In this document: positions 16,696 through 24,608 of the stretch, one piece after another | How the letters are laid out: every line of letters begins with the position of its first letter | Numbering within the stretch: position 1 is the stretch's first letter | Assembly: GCA_049965795.1 (NCBI GenBank) | Contig: JBMFVW010000004.1 | Coordinates: 24,370-88,369, forward strand | DNA: 64,000 bases | Direction of reading: 5' to 3' | Origin: Acidulodesulfobacterium_A sp049965795 | Lineage (GTDB): Bacteria; SZUA-79; Acidulodesulfobacterales; Acidulodesulfobacteraceae | Position numbers and translations under genes: made by a program | The notes under the pieces: model-generated | What the model saw: the letters and a program-made list of their open reading frames with translations, nothing else | Databases searched by the model: none | What the model was told of the DNA's origin: nothing

Positions 16696-17538
16696 ATGAA
16701 ACAGTATTTATTTGAATTATTTGAAAATAAAGAATATGGTTCTAATTTTGAAAGATTTAAATTTAAAATTCCGTCCTTAAGGGTATCTCTTTTAGGCAGG
16801 TGCAACGAAAACTGCTTTTACTGCCACAACGAAGGCGTTTCCAAAAAAATTTCATCGACTATTCAGACCGGCGATATAATAAACGTCATATATTCGCTTA
16901 AAGGTTTCGGACTTAAAAAAATTAAATTTACAGGCGGCGAGCCGATGCTTTATAAAGATTTAAAAAATCTTCTATATAAGGTTAAGCATATCAGCGATTT
17001 AAAACTGTATATTACGACGAACGGCACTCTTATCAGAAAAAGAATTAAAGACCTCAGCCCTAATATTATAGATAAAATATCCGTAAGTTTAGATACGTTA
17101 GACCCTGAATTTTATAAATATATTACAGGCAAAGACTATTTGGGGGAAGTTCTGTCGGGACTTAAGATTCTAAAAAATTCCGGTTATAATGTTGAAATAG
17201 ACGCAGTTTTACTGAAAAATATAAATTCGAAAAAGACGTCATTAAACGAATTAATTGATTATTGCGTAAATAACGATTTTGATCTGCAGTTTATAGAATT
17301 ATCTAACGAAACCGGCGAATCTTCATATTCTAAGTTTTATGCCGACCCTTACGCGACGTTAAAAAAAGCAGGATTAGATTTTTTAAACGATAATACTAAT
17401 GACAGGCAGTTTTTTAAAATTAAAAATTCTAAAATTACTCTTTGCAGAAAAGTAAGCGACGTCTGTCAATCTACCGGCAGCAGATGCGGCGGTTTAAGGC
17501 TTCTGCCGAACGGCGTTCTTAAAAATTTTTATTATTAA
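16696..17538 (+). CDS. MoaA-like radical SAM protein with shortened C-terminus
   Basis: Resembles GTP 3',8-cyclase, which makes the first intermediate of molybdopterin. The radical SAM motif is C36-x3-C40-x2-C43 (RCNENCFYCHNEG), followed by FTGGEPMLYKDL and VSLDTLDPEFYKYITGKDYL, all close to MoaA. The C-terminus is unusual: the second cluster motif (normally CxxC-x13-C) appears only as CRKVSDVC...RCGGLRLLPNG, no cysteine follows, and the protein ends at 280 residues without the GG tail typical of MoaA (about 325-340 residues). It may be a MoaA variant, a truncated copy, or an enzyme for a related pterin. MoaC is encoded at 32148. Confidence 0.7.
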   Translation: MKQYLFELFENKEYGSNFERFKFKIPSLRVSLLGRCNENCFYCHNEGVSKKISSTIQTGDIINVIYSLKGFGLKKIKFTGGEPMLYKDLKNLLYKVKHISDLKLYITTNGTLIRKRIKDLSPNIIDKISVSLDTLDPEFYKYITGKDYLGEVLSGLKILKNSGYNVEIDAVLLKNINSKKTSLNELIDYCVNNDFDLQFIELSNETGESSYSKFYADPYATLKKAGLDFLNDNTNDRQFFKIKNSKITLCRKVSDVCQSTGSRCGGLRLLPNGVLKNFYY

Positions 17539-17561
17539 AAATTAGAGGTAAATAAAATTAA

Positions 17562-18047
17562 ATGATAGTAGAACTGAACGGGAAAGAAGCCGGATTAACG
17601 TTTGAATGTATGCATATAGTCCCCGGAAGAGGAGACTGCTCGAGAATTCATCCCCATTTTCATTATGTGGACGTTTTAATCGACGGAGAATTCGACGATA
17701 AAAGGAGGATAGTGCATCTGTATAACTTAAAAGCCGTTATAAAAAGAATATGTTCTACGTTTGAAGATAAAATATTAATAGCCGATTATCCCGAAAGCGT
17801 TCAGTGTATTAAAGTGGAAGAACAGCATTATAGAATAGAAATTAACGGTAAAATGTATCTTATACCGAAAGCCGATATTTTTAAAATAAAGTGTCCGTCA
17901 TTAAATATCGAGGATTTGACGGTTTATTTCGCCGGCGAACTTGCCGCAGATTTAAAAAACAGGGAAATGTTTAATCCGATAAACTATTTTGAAGTTACGT
18001 TAAGCGAAGGACACGGCCAAAGAGGCAGAATAAAGATAGAATTATGA
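17562..18047 (+). CDS. PTPS/QueD-fold protein in the cofactor operon
   Basis: A 161-residue protein of the 6-pyruvoyl-tetrahydropterin synthase superfamily. Visible parts are the metal/catalytic block GDCSRIHPHFHYVDV (Cys, then HxHxH in place of the usual HGHN), PSLNIEDLTVYFAGEL matching the PTPS PSAENLA helix, and a glutamate in VTLSEGHGQRGR at the place of the final catalytic Glu. It has about 35 more residues than QueD at 4543 and only weak likeness to it, more like archaeal PTPS homologues. Its position between moaA-like and mobA suggests pterin chemistry tied to the metal cofactor, which is inference. Confidence 0.65.
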   Translation: MIVELNGKEAGLTFECMHIVPGRGDCSRIHPHFHYVDVLIDGEFDDKRRIVHLYNLKAVIKRICSTFEDKILIADYPESVQCIKVEEQHYRIEINGKMYLIPKADIFKIKCPSLNIEDLTVYFAGELAADLKNREMFNPINYFEVTLSEGHGQRGRIKIEL

Positions 18048-18060
18048 TTTACTTAATTAA

Positions 18061-19014
18061 ATGCGAAAATTAAGCTGTATAATACTTGCCGGGGGCGAAT
18101 CTAAAAGATTCGGAGAAAATAAAGCATTTTTTAATTTTAAAGGAAAATCGTTTATAGAAAGAGCGGCGGAAACAGCCCTCAAATTAAAAGGCGATATAAT
18201 AATTTCGGCAAGAGAAAAAGAAAGCGCCGAACTTTACGGCAATGAGCTAAAAAAAAAATTAAACATAAGTCCGCCGGTAATTATTGACGATAAAAACTGC
18301 GGCTTTATAGGTCCTCTTAGGGGAATTTACAGCTGCATTAAGCGTCTTAAAGGCAAATACGCTCTTATTATGGAGTGTGACGCGCCTTTATTTAATTTTT
18401 CGGCTGCAAACGAACTAATTGAAAAAATGGAGAATGAGAACGTAAATGCGGTAGTTCCTTTATGGCAGGATTCCACCGTGGAGCCTCTTCTCGGTATTTA
18501 TAATATAAAAAAAACGGCTGCTATTTTAGACATGCTGAACGATTATGCTTTGAATATAGAAAAAAATTTTCCGTTTAATGATTCGGTGAATATTTCAAGA
18601 TTTCTGCCGTCGGTATATTATTATAATATATCGGATATAATAAAAAAAAATCCGGATTTGAAAATAGAATTTTTTATGAATATTAATTCCAAGGACGATA
18701 TCAAAAATTACTTAGGTGAGAAAATTAATACCGGTAAAAAAAAATATACTAAAAGCGTTAAAATAAGAAAAGCTAACAGATTTTTCGACGTAAAAAATCC
18801 GTCGGGGAAACCGTCCGGCATACTTGCAAATGCCCTATATTACTGGTGGATATATTCAAAAACAGGAAATTACATTTATCTAAAAAAATCTTACGGCTAT
18901 TTTAAAAAAGACTCCGATAAATATTACGCAGGCGGATTAGATTTTATGGGCGGAAAATTAATTAAAACGATACGCGGCCATGTAGGCGCATTCAGTGAAG
19001 AAATATGCAAGTAA
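18061..19014 (+). CDS. mobA: Molybdenum cofactor guanylyltransferase (MobA-like) with an extra C-terminal domain
   Basis: MobA attaches GMP to molybdopterin to make the MGD cofactor used by DMSO-reductase-family enzymes. Residues 1-210 hold the nucleotidyltransferase domain: IILAGGESKRFGENKAFF near the start, GPLRGIYSCI and ECDAPLF. After about residue 225 comes a stretch of roughly 90 residues that I do not recognise, rich in Lys and Tyr (NALYYWWIYSKTGNYIYLKK, then DFMGGKLIKTIRGHVGAF). Normal MobA is about 190-210 residues, so this is a real extension or fusion. It may serve docking to a partner enzyme. The gene lies 31 bases upstream of the ferredoxin. Confidence 0.75.
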   Translation: MRKLSCIILAGGESKRFGENKAFFNFKGKSFIERAAETALKLKGDIIISAREKESAELYGNELKKKLNISPPVIIDDKNCGFIGPLRGIYSCIKRLKGKYALIMECDAPLFNFSAANELIEKMENENVNAVVPLWQDSTVEPLLGIYNIKKTAAILDMLNDYALNIEKNFPFNDSVNISRFLPSVYYYNISDIIKKNPDLKIEFFMNINSKDDIKNYLGEKINTGKKKYTKSVKIRKANRFFDVKNPSGKPSGILANALYYWWIYSKTGNYIYLKKSYGYFKKDSDKYYAGGLDFMGGKLIKTIRGHVGAFSEEICK

Positions 19015-19044
19015 ACAAAAATAATAAAATAAAAAGAGGCTGTT

Positions 19045-19593
19045 ATGAGTAAAAAACTTACAAATTTAGAGGAAGATTTAAAAAAAAATCAAATAGAAAT
19101 AATGCTCTATCCCTCAAAATGCGACGGATGCGAAAGCGAAGGCTTTGCGGCCTGCGTAAAAGCATGCGAATCGCATATGGCTGAAAAATACGGTTCAAAA
19201 TATGCAGGAGCCAGAATTAATATAAAAAAGAAAGGAAACAAGTTTTTTCCTCTGATATGCCACAACTGCGACGAGGCCCCGTGCGTCGATGCATGTATGC
19301 CGGGAGCAAGATATAAAGACTTGGAGTCGGGATGGACGGTAACTAATTATAAAAAATGCGTCGGATGCTGGATGTGCGTAATGTCTTGTCCGTTCGGAGC
19401 TATAGAAAGAATAGGAAAAGACCATTTTGCTTCAAAATGCGACGGCTGTTCGGATGAGGATACTCCGAAATGCGTAGAAGCATGTAAGAAAGGGGCGCTA
19501 AAAAGAATCGGCATTAAAAATTATTCATACGAAAGAAGGCTTTCCGTCGCAAAAAAAATATACGGACCTTATATAAAATCGATATCTAAGTAA
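19045..19593 (+). CDS. Polyferredoxin subunit resembling AorA/HycB
   Basis: A 182-residue soluble electron carrier with four cysteine groups: CDGCESEGFAACVKAC, CHNCDEAPCVDACMPG, CVGCWMCVMSCPFG and CDGCSDEDTPKCVEACKKG. It should bind about four [4Fe-4S] clusters. Small proteins of this type accompany tungsten-dependent aldehyde ferredoxin oxidoreductases (AorA in Aromatoleum) and formate-type enzymes. The next gene is an NAD(P)H/FAD oxidoreductase, the same order as in aor clusters, but no AOR catalytic gene is next to it. A good ribosome site (AGAGG) precedes it. Confidence 0.75.
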   Translation: MSKKLTNLEEDLKKNQIEIMLYPSKCDGCESEGFAACVKACESHMAEKYGSKYAGARINIKKKGNKFFPLICHNCDEAPCVDACMPGARYKDLESGWTVTNYKKCVGCWMCVMSCPFGAIERIGKDHFASKCDGCSDEDTPKCVEACKKGALKRIGIKNYSYERRLSVAKKIYGPYIKSISK

Positions 19594-19614
19594 TATTAAA
19601 AAGGGGATAAGATT

Positions 19615-20940
19615 ATGAAATACGTTATTGTAGGAAATTCATACGCCGGTTTATCGTGCGCCGATGCAATAAGGCGTTTCGACAAGTCGGGAGAAGTCTT
19701 AATAATATCGGACGAAAACTATAGGGCTTATGCGAGACCTTTGATTTCATATTATTTGGAAGGAAAAACTACCGACGAAACTATATGGTATAAAGAAGAC
19801 GATTATTACGAAAAAAATAATTTCGATTTAATGCTGGGAAAAAAAGTAGTTTCCGTCGATACTAATGCTAAAAGAGTAGTTTTGGAAGACGGTGCGGCTG
19901 TGAATTACGACAAACTGTTTGTCGGCCCAGGCGGAACGCCTTTTATACCTCCGACGGAAGGATTTAACCCGGATTCACCCATGATGGGTACTTTTACACG
20001 GTTCGACGATGCCAAAAAAATGGAAAAAGCCGCAAAAATGTCTAAAAGAAAAGAAGCGATAGTCGTCGGCGGCGGACTTATAGGGCTTAAGGCATCAGAA
20101 GGATTAAGGGCATTGGGTCTTCATACCACGATAGTAGAATTATTGCCTAGAGTTTTAGGGCTTGCCCTCGACGAAGTGTCGGGAAATATTACGTCGAAAA
20201 AACTTAACGAAAACGGCATAGATACGGCTACCGGCGAGACGGTAACAAAAATTAACTTAGACGAATCCGGCAATCCGGTCAGCGTTTTATTGAAAAGCGG
20301 AAAAGAATTGCCTGCTGATATCGTCGTAGTCGGCGTAGGCGTTAGACCCAATGTCGGCTTTCTCGAAGGAAGCGGAGTAAAAATAGACAGAGGCATAATA
20401 GTCGATAAAACTATGATGACGAGCGTTAAAGACGTGTATGCAGGAGGCGATGCAGCTGTAATATACGACGTCATAAACAAACGTCCAAACATAATAGCCA
20501 TCGTTCCATTGGCATGCGAAGAAGGAAGGGTTGCGGGAACAAATATGGCGGGAGTTTACAGGGAATATCCGGGAGGCATGGGTTTAAATTCCGTCGAAAT
20601 TTACGGACTTCCTATAGTAACCATAGGTTTAACCAATCCTTCTAACGAGACACAAAGCGTTTTTATTTTTCAAGACGATAACATATATAGAAAACTTGTT
20701 TTTGACGGAGAAGTCTTGGTTGGAGCGATATTGTTGGGAGATATTTCCGGCAGCGGAATATTATCCGCAATCATCAGGCAGGGATTAAAATGTTTCAAAT
20801 ATAAAGACGAATTTTTAAACGGCAATATATATTCGTTCGTTATAGATAACGAATTTGAAATATACAACATAAATGAAGGTTACGCTATAAGGGGTGACTT
20901 TGAAGATCTTCCCGAATTTTCAAGGACTAATTGGCGTTAA
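19615..20940 (+). CDS. FAD/NAD(P)-dependent oxidoreductase (NirB-N/AorC-like)
   Basis: Pyridine-nucleotide oxidoreductase of 441 residues. It has the N-terminal FAD fold VIVGNSYAGLSCADAI, the block AYARPLISYYLEGK typical of nitrite-reductase NirB and rubredoxin-reductase relatives, an NAD(P) fold VVGGGLIGLKASEGL, and the second FAD motif VYAGGDAA. It lacks the active cysteine of NADH oxidases and CoA-disulfide reductases, so it likely moves electrons between NAD(P)H and iron-sulfur partners. Paired with the ferredoxin 22 bases upstream it would form the electron-input module of a larger enzyme, as AorC does for aldehyde oxidoreductase. Confidence 0.75.
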   Translation: MKYVIVGNSYAGLSCADAIRRFDKSGEVLIISDENYRAYARPLISYYLEGKTTDETIWYKEDDYYEKNNFDLMLGKKVVSVDTNAKRVVLEDGAAVNYDKLFVGPGGTPFIPPTEGFNPDSPMMGTFTRFDDAKKMEKAAKMSKRKEAIVVGGGLIGLKASEGLRALGLHTTIVELLPRVLGLALDEVSGNITSKKLNENGIDTATGETVTKINLDESGNPVSVLLKSGKELPADIVVVGVGVRPNVGFLEGSGVKIDRGIIVDKTMMTSVKDVYAGGDAAVIYDVINKRPNIIAIVPLACEEGRVAGTNMAGVYREYPGGMGLNSVEIYGLPIVTIGLTNPSNETQSVFIFQDDNIYRKLVFDGEVLVGAILLGDISGSGILSAIIRQGLKCFKYKDEFLNGNIYSFVIDNEFEIYNINEGYAIRGDFEDLPEFSRTNWR

Positions 20941-20959
20941 CCGGCAAAGAATTAAAATG

Positions 20960-21039
20960 CCTTAACTCAACGTTAGAATTTTTTAGCCGTATTTATAACT
21001 TGTTAAATCAATTTTTTAGTCTCTAACGGTGAGTTAAGG
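20960..21039. repeat. Inverted repeat with 18-base arms
   Basis: CCTTAACTCAACGTTAGA at 20960-20977 is mirrored by TCTAACGGTGAGTTAAGG at 21022-21039 with one mismatch and 44 bases between. The internal AT-rich part also repeats ATTTTTTAG. The arms have no T-tract, so a terminator is less likely than a small mobile or regulatory palindrome. It differs from repeat families A and B. Confidence 0.6.
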
Positions 21040-21074
21040 AAATATTATTAATGCATACGAAGCGGTGATAAATT

Positions 21075-21269
21075 ATGGATAGCGAAAACGAAAAGCCCCT
21101 TACGGTTTTATTGGAAGAGTTATTAATAGAAGTGCGTTCGGTATCTTCCGAAAATTTCGACAAGTGGTATGAAAAGAAAAGGAAAGTTTTTAACATCGGC
21201 GTTAAAAATTACCCCACTAAAGAAGAATTCATAAAATACGTCAACTACGCATTAAGCATTGAACATTAG
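21075..21269 (+). CDS. Hypothetical small acidic protein
   Basis: A 64-residue open frame with ATG start, made mostly of charged, helix-forming residues (PLTVLLEELLIEVRSVSSEN and onward). I recognise no family. The codon use is like that of its neighbours, and the ribosome site (AAGCGGTG) is only fair. It lies between an inverted repeat and a scaffold gap, so any linked gene downstream may be hidden. Confidence 0.4.
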   Translation: MDSENEKPLTVLLEELLIEVRSVSSENFDKWYEKKRKVFNIGVKNYPTKEEFIKYVNYALSIEH

Positions 21270-21301
21270 CCTAATTGCCGTCAAAATTCTTAATCCTGCA
21301 T

Positions 21302-21401
21302 NNNNNNNNNNNNNNNNNNNNNNNNNNNNNNNNNNNNNNNNNNNNNNNNNNNNNNNNNNNNNNNNNNNNNNNNNNNNNNNNNNNNNNNNNNNNNNNNNNN
21401 N
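21302..21401. other. Scaffold gap of 100 N
   Basis: Exactly 100 unknown bases, the usual placeholder for a gap of unknown size. The two flanks carry genes that converge on it, so an unknown number of genes may be missing here, including a catalytic partner for the 15393-20940 operon. Confidence 0.95.
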
Positions 21402-21421
21402 ATTAAAATTAAAATCTTAGA

Positions 21422-23755
21422 TTATCTGAGTTTTTCCATCAACGGTTTCTTTATATGGTCTAATAAGACCATATAAATGAAAGTTCCAGCAAGCAGTATA
21501 AATATATATGTAAAAGGAACTTTAGCCATAAGTATGCCGAAGCCTGCCATTAACGTTATAATTATTATATCTAACGCACTTGCCAGCATTAAATAATTTC
21601 CCGGTTTAGAACTCCAGAAATGACGTTCTTCCCTTACTAAATAAACCGTTGCCTGTGCGCTGAATACTAAAGATAAAAATGCAAACGTCTGAACTTCCGG
21701 CAAACTCATTCCTATAGAATAATATCCGATGTAATATGCTATAAAAGAATAAACGAGCCATGCGCCGGCTATCATTAGCGATGCCGATACAATAAGTTTT
21801 ATTTTCCATTTATCAGGTTTATTTGAATATACGGCATTGTCTTTTGCTATCGACATAGTTACGAAATCGTTAGCAAAAATCAATATCAGAATAAGCTTTG
21901 GGGTCGTAACGAACTTTCCGAAAAATATTAGCCCTAAACTCAAAAAAAGTGCAACCTGAAAAGTTTTAGATATTTTATTTAAAGTATAAGTAAGCATTCT
22001 CCTGTAAACCATTCTGCCGTATTTTACTGCATCCACTATATTACCAAGCCCCGGTTCCGTCAATATTAAACTTGCCGAAGCTTTCGCTACATCCGTAGCA
22101 TTTGCCACGGCAATGCCGACTTCTGCCTGTTTAAGGGCGGGCGCGTCGTTTACGCCGTCTCCGGTCATTCCTGTAATTTTTTTCAATTTCTGCAAACCCT
22201 GTACGAGGTGAAATTTATCTTCGGGGAAAACTCCAGCGAATACGTCGCATCCCGATGGATCTTTAAATTTTTCTTTAGTGCAGACGTTATCGCCGAGTCC
22301 TATTAAGCGGGCGGTAGTTTTAGCAGTGAGTTCCGTATCTCCGGTAACCATGCGCACTCTAATTCCTAAGTTTTTAAGTTCGTTTAATAATTTTTTAGAA
22401 TCTTTCCTTGGAGGATCAGAAAGTCCGAGAATGCCGACGGCAAAATATTTATTTTCTTTTTCGTTTTTTAAAGTTACGGCAATAACTCTATAACCCATAG
22501 CCTCAAATTTTTCGGATTCATCCCTGAGTTTTTTTGCATCGTTTTCGTCAAGGTTTTTAACTACTATTATAGGAGAACCTTTAATGGAACTGATTAATTT
22601 TTTTTCGTTTTTTTCGGATATTTCCAGTAATGCTTCGGCTCTTTTCGTCTGAGGATCGAATGGTGTGAATTTTACAAGTTTTCCGACTTTAGGCAGAGTT
22701 ATATTGTTGTTTTTTATATAAGACAAAATAGATAAATCTATAGGATCCTGCGTTGATTCATCCGATGCGGCAGCGGCGTATGCAAAAAGTTCATTTTCAC
22801 CGAAAGGTTCAAGCGGTTTAAAATCGGTAAGAAAAAGTGCGTTTTCCGTTAAAGTGCCGGTTTTATCCGAACATAATTCTTCCATAGACGCAATATCTTC
22901 TATCGCCGACAAATGCGTTACCAATATGCCTCTGTTTGCAAGTTCCATCGAAGCAAGGGCGGTAGCCAAGGTAAAAGTAACCGGAAGAGCTACAGGTATG
23001 GACGCGACTAAAAGTATTAAAGCAAAAGGCAGCATCTCAACGAAGTTTAATTTATAAATAAGCGCGTAAGCAAGTATTATAACGACTAGAATGCCGTCTA
23101 TCATAATAAAATAGCGCACTATTTTTAAAATTAATTCTTCTATATGACCCTTGGTTTTTGCAGATTTGATAAGTTCGGCGGTTTTCCCGAAATAGCTTTT
23201 TTCTCCCGTCGCCGTAACTTTGCAGGTTGCTTCCCCTCTTTTAATTATTGAACCGGAATATATAAGCCCGCCTTCGTTTCTGTCAACAGGCTGAGATTCT
23301 CCCGTTAAAGCCGACTGGTCCACCAATACGCTGCCCGAAATAATTTCTGTATCCGCCGGAATTAAATCCCCCATTCGGATGTGAATTACGTCCCCGGGAA
23401 CTAATTGCTCTGCGCTTAATTTAACCCATTTTCCGTCTCTTAAAACCCTCGACATAATTTTTAACTGTTTTTTCAAAAGTTCGAGAGCTTTTTCCGCCTT
23501 GTTTTCCTGTTGAAAAGATATTATGGCGTTAAATAAAATTAAACCGATAATAATATATGCTTCTATGTTTTTCCCTAGTATTAATTCGATAATAAAGGTA
23601 AATTCCAACATCCATGCTACCGGATTCCAAAATTTTAAAAGAAAAATTTCGACGGGATGCTTTTTTTTCTCTTTTATTTCGTTTAATCCGTAACGTTTAA
23701 TTAATTCTTCAGCTTCCGAAGACGATAATCCTTTAATCTCCTTATCTATATTCAT
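21422..23755 (-). CDS. Plasma-membrane-type H+-ATPase (P3A-type P-ATPase)
   Basis: Pumps protons out of the cell with ATP. The 777-residue protein has an N-terminal cation-ATPase region, paired membrane segments at about 38-80, the actuator motif TGES (151-154), two segments at about 215-268 with the PVALP turn, the phosphorylated aspartate D297 in SDKTGTLTEN, the hinge TGDGVNDAPALKQAEVG, and a final group of membrane helices. The overall pattern matches the PMA1-like proton pump rather than heavy-metal or calcium types. Such pumps occur in archaea and acid-living bacteria, so export of protons in an acid habitat is a reasonable role. It is monocistronic. Confidence 0.85.
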   Translation of the reverse strand: MNIDKEIKGLSSSEAEELIKRYGLNEIKEKKKHPVEIFLLKFWNPVAWMLEFTFIIELILGKNIEAYIIIGLILFNAIISFQQENKAEKALELLKKQLKIMSRVLRDGKWVKLSAEQLVPGDVIHIRMGDLIPADTEIISGSVLVDQSALTGESQPVDRNEGGLIYSGSIIKRGEATCKVTATGEKSYFGKTAELIKSAKTKGHIEELILKIVRYFIMIDGILVVIILAYALIYKLNFVEMLPFALILLVASIPVALPVTFTLATALASMELANRGILVTHLSAIEDIASMEELCSDKTGTLTENALFLTDFKPLEPFGENELFAYAAAASDESTQDPIDLSILSYIKNNNITLPKVGKLVKFTPFDPQTKRAEALLEISEKNEKKLISSIKGSPIIVVKNLDENDAKKLRDESEKFEAMGYRVIAVTLKNEKENKYFAVGILGLSDPPRKDSKKLLNELKNLGIRVRMVTGDTELTAKTTARLIGLGDNVCTKEKFKDPSGCDVFAGVFPEDKFHLVQGLQKLKKITGMTGDGVNDAPALKQAEVGIAVANATDVAKASASLILTEPGLGNIVDAVKYGRMVYRRMLTYTLNKISKTFQVALFLSLGLIFFGKFVTTPKLILILIFANDFVTMSIAKDNAVYSNKPDKWKIKLIVSASLMIAGAWLVYSFIAYYIGYYSIGMSLPEVQTFAFLSLVFSAQATVYLVREERHFWSSKPGNYLMLASALDIIIITLMAGFGILMAKVPFTYIFILLAGTFIYMVLLDHIKKPLMEKLR

Positions 23756-23898
23756 TTTTTTATTTTTTTTAAGATTAATTTGTAAAATTTACTTTAAATT
23801 TTGTTATAATAAACAATACGAGGCTTTGTTGCTATATTATAATTTTTACGATTTTATATTATACATCAATACACTTTATATTTACAAATACTGACGTA

Positions 23899-24023
23899 AA
23901 CCAAAAATTACCGATAGAAAATTGTAAAGTTCGATAAAATAAAGAGATAATGAAGTATCTAATTTGAAACGGGGACAGAATTCAATTCTGTCCCCGTATT
24001 CATTGTTCCTATCGGCAATTTTG
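23899..24023. repeat. Nested repeat: family A palindrome (A2) inside a wider inverted repeat
   Basis: The centre (23969-23997) is a perfect family A palindrome with 14-base arms, ACGGGGACAGAATT. It is bracketed by CCAAAAATTACCGATAG (23899-23915) and CTATCGGCAATTTTGG (24008-24023), which are inverted copies with one base gap and one mismatch. The outer arms match the end of family B (compare 7243 and 59355). The rest of 23756-24042, 287 bases, shows only AT-rich sequence that must hold the promoters of the ATPase and mobB. Confidence 0.7.
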
Positions 24024-24042
24024 GAGTAAACGGTAAAAATTT

Positions 24043-24591
24043 ATGGTTAAAACAAAAAACGGTAAAATCCCAGCCGTAGTTTCTTTCCTTGCGAGGTCGG
24101 GAACAGGTAAAACGACTTTAATAGAAAAAATAATAAAAATACTGTCTGAAAAGGGATATAAAGTTTCTTCTATAAAACATACAGACCATAACGTTTCTGC
24201 GGATACGGAAGGGAAAGATTCATGGAGACATAAGAATGCAGGCGCATTTTCCACGATGCTTATATCTAAAGAAAAAATTTCATTTTTCAGCGATATAGAG
24301 CCGTCTGCCGATATAGCTATAGACAGCTTAATATCTAATTTTTTTAAAGGCTCCGATATACTTATAGTAGAAGGTTTTAAAGAACTCGGCTTAAAAAAAA
24401 TAGAACTTGCGAGAAAGGATGCCGGCGGTTTAGAACTAAGATTTAAAAACGACCCCAATCTTATTCTTGTCTGCGCCGACGAACAAATAAGCGGTTTGAA
24501 CGTTCCGCAAATAAATATTAACGATGCAGAAAAAATATCTTCTTTTGTAGAGGAAAAAATTATTCTGCCTAATTCCGATATAGATATATAA
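24043..24591 (+). CDS. mobB: Molybdopterin-guanine dinucleotide biosynthesis adaptor protein
   Basis: GTP-binding helper in formation or delivery of the MGD cofactor. The 182-residue protein has the P-loop ARSGTGKTT (about 17-25), the MobB signature IKHTDHNVSADTEGKDSWRHKNAGA, split here between HTDH and the DSWR block, and a DILIVEGFKELG strand as in SIMIBI-class GTPases. It lies apart from mobA, upstream of dusB by 17 bases. The start at ATG 24043 gives the usual family length. Confidence 0.85.
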   Translation: MVKTKNGKIPAVVSFLARSGTGKTTLIEKIIKILSEKGYKVSSIKHTDHNVSADTEGKDSWRHKNAGAFSTMLISKEKISFFSDIEPSADIAIDSLISNFFKGSDILIVEGFKELGLKKIELARKDAGGLELRFKNDPNLILVCADEQISGLNVPQININDAEKISSFVEEKIILPNSDIDI

Positions 24592-24608
24592 AAGTATATA
24601 ATAAATAT

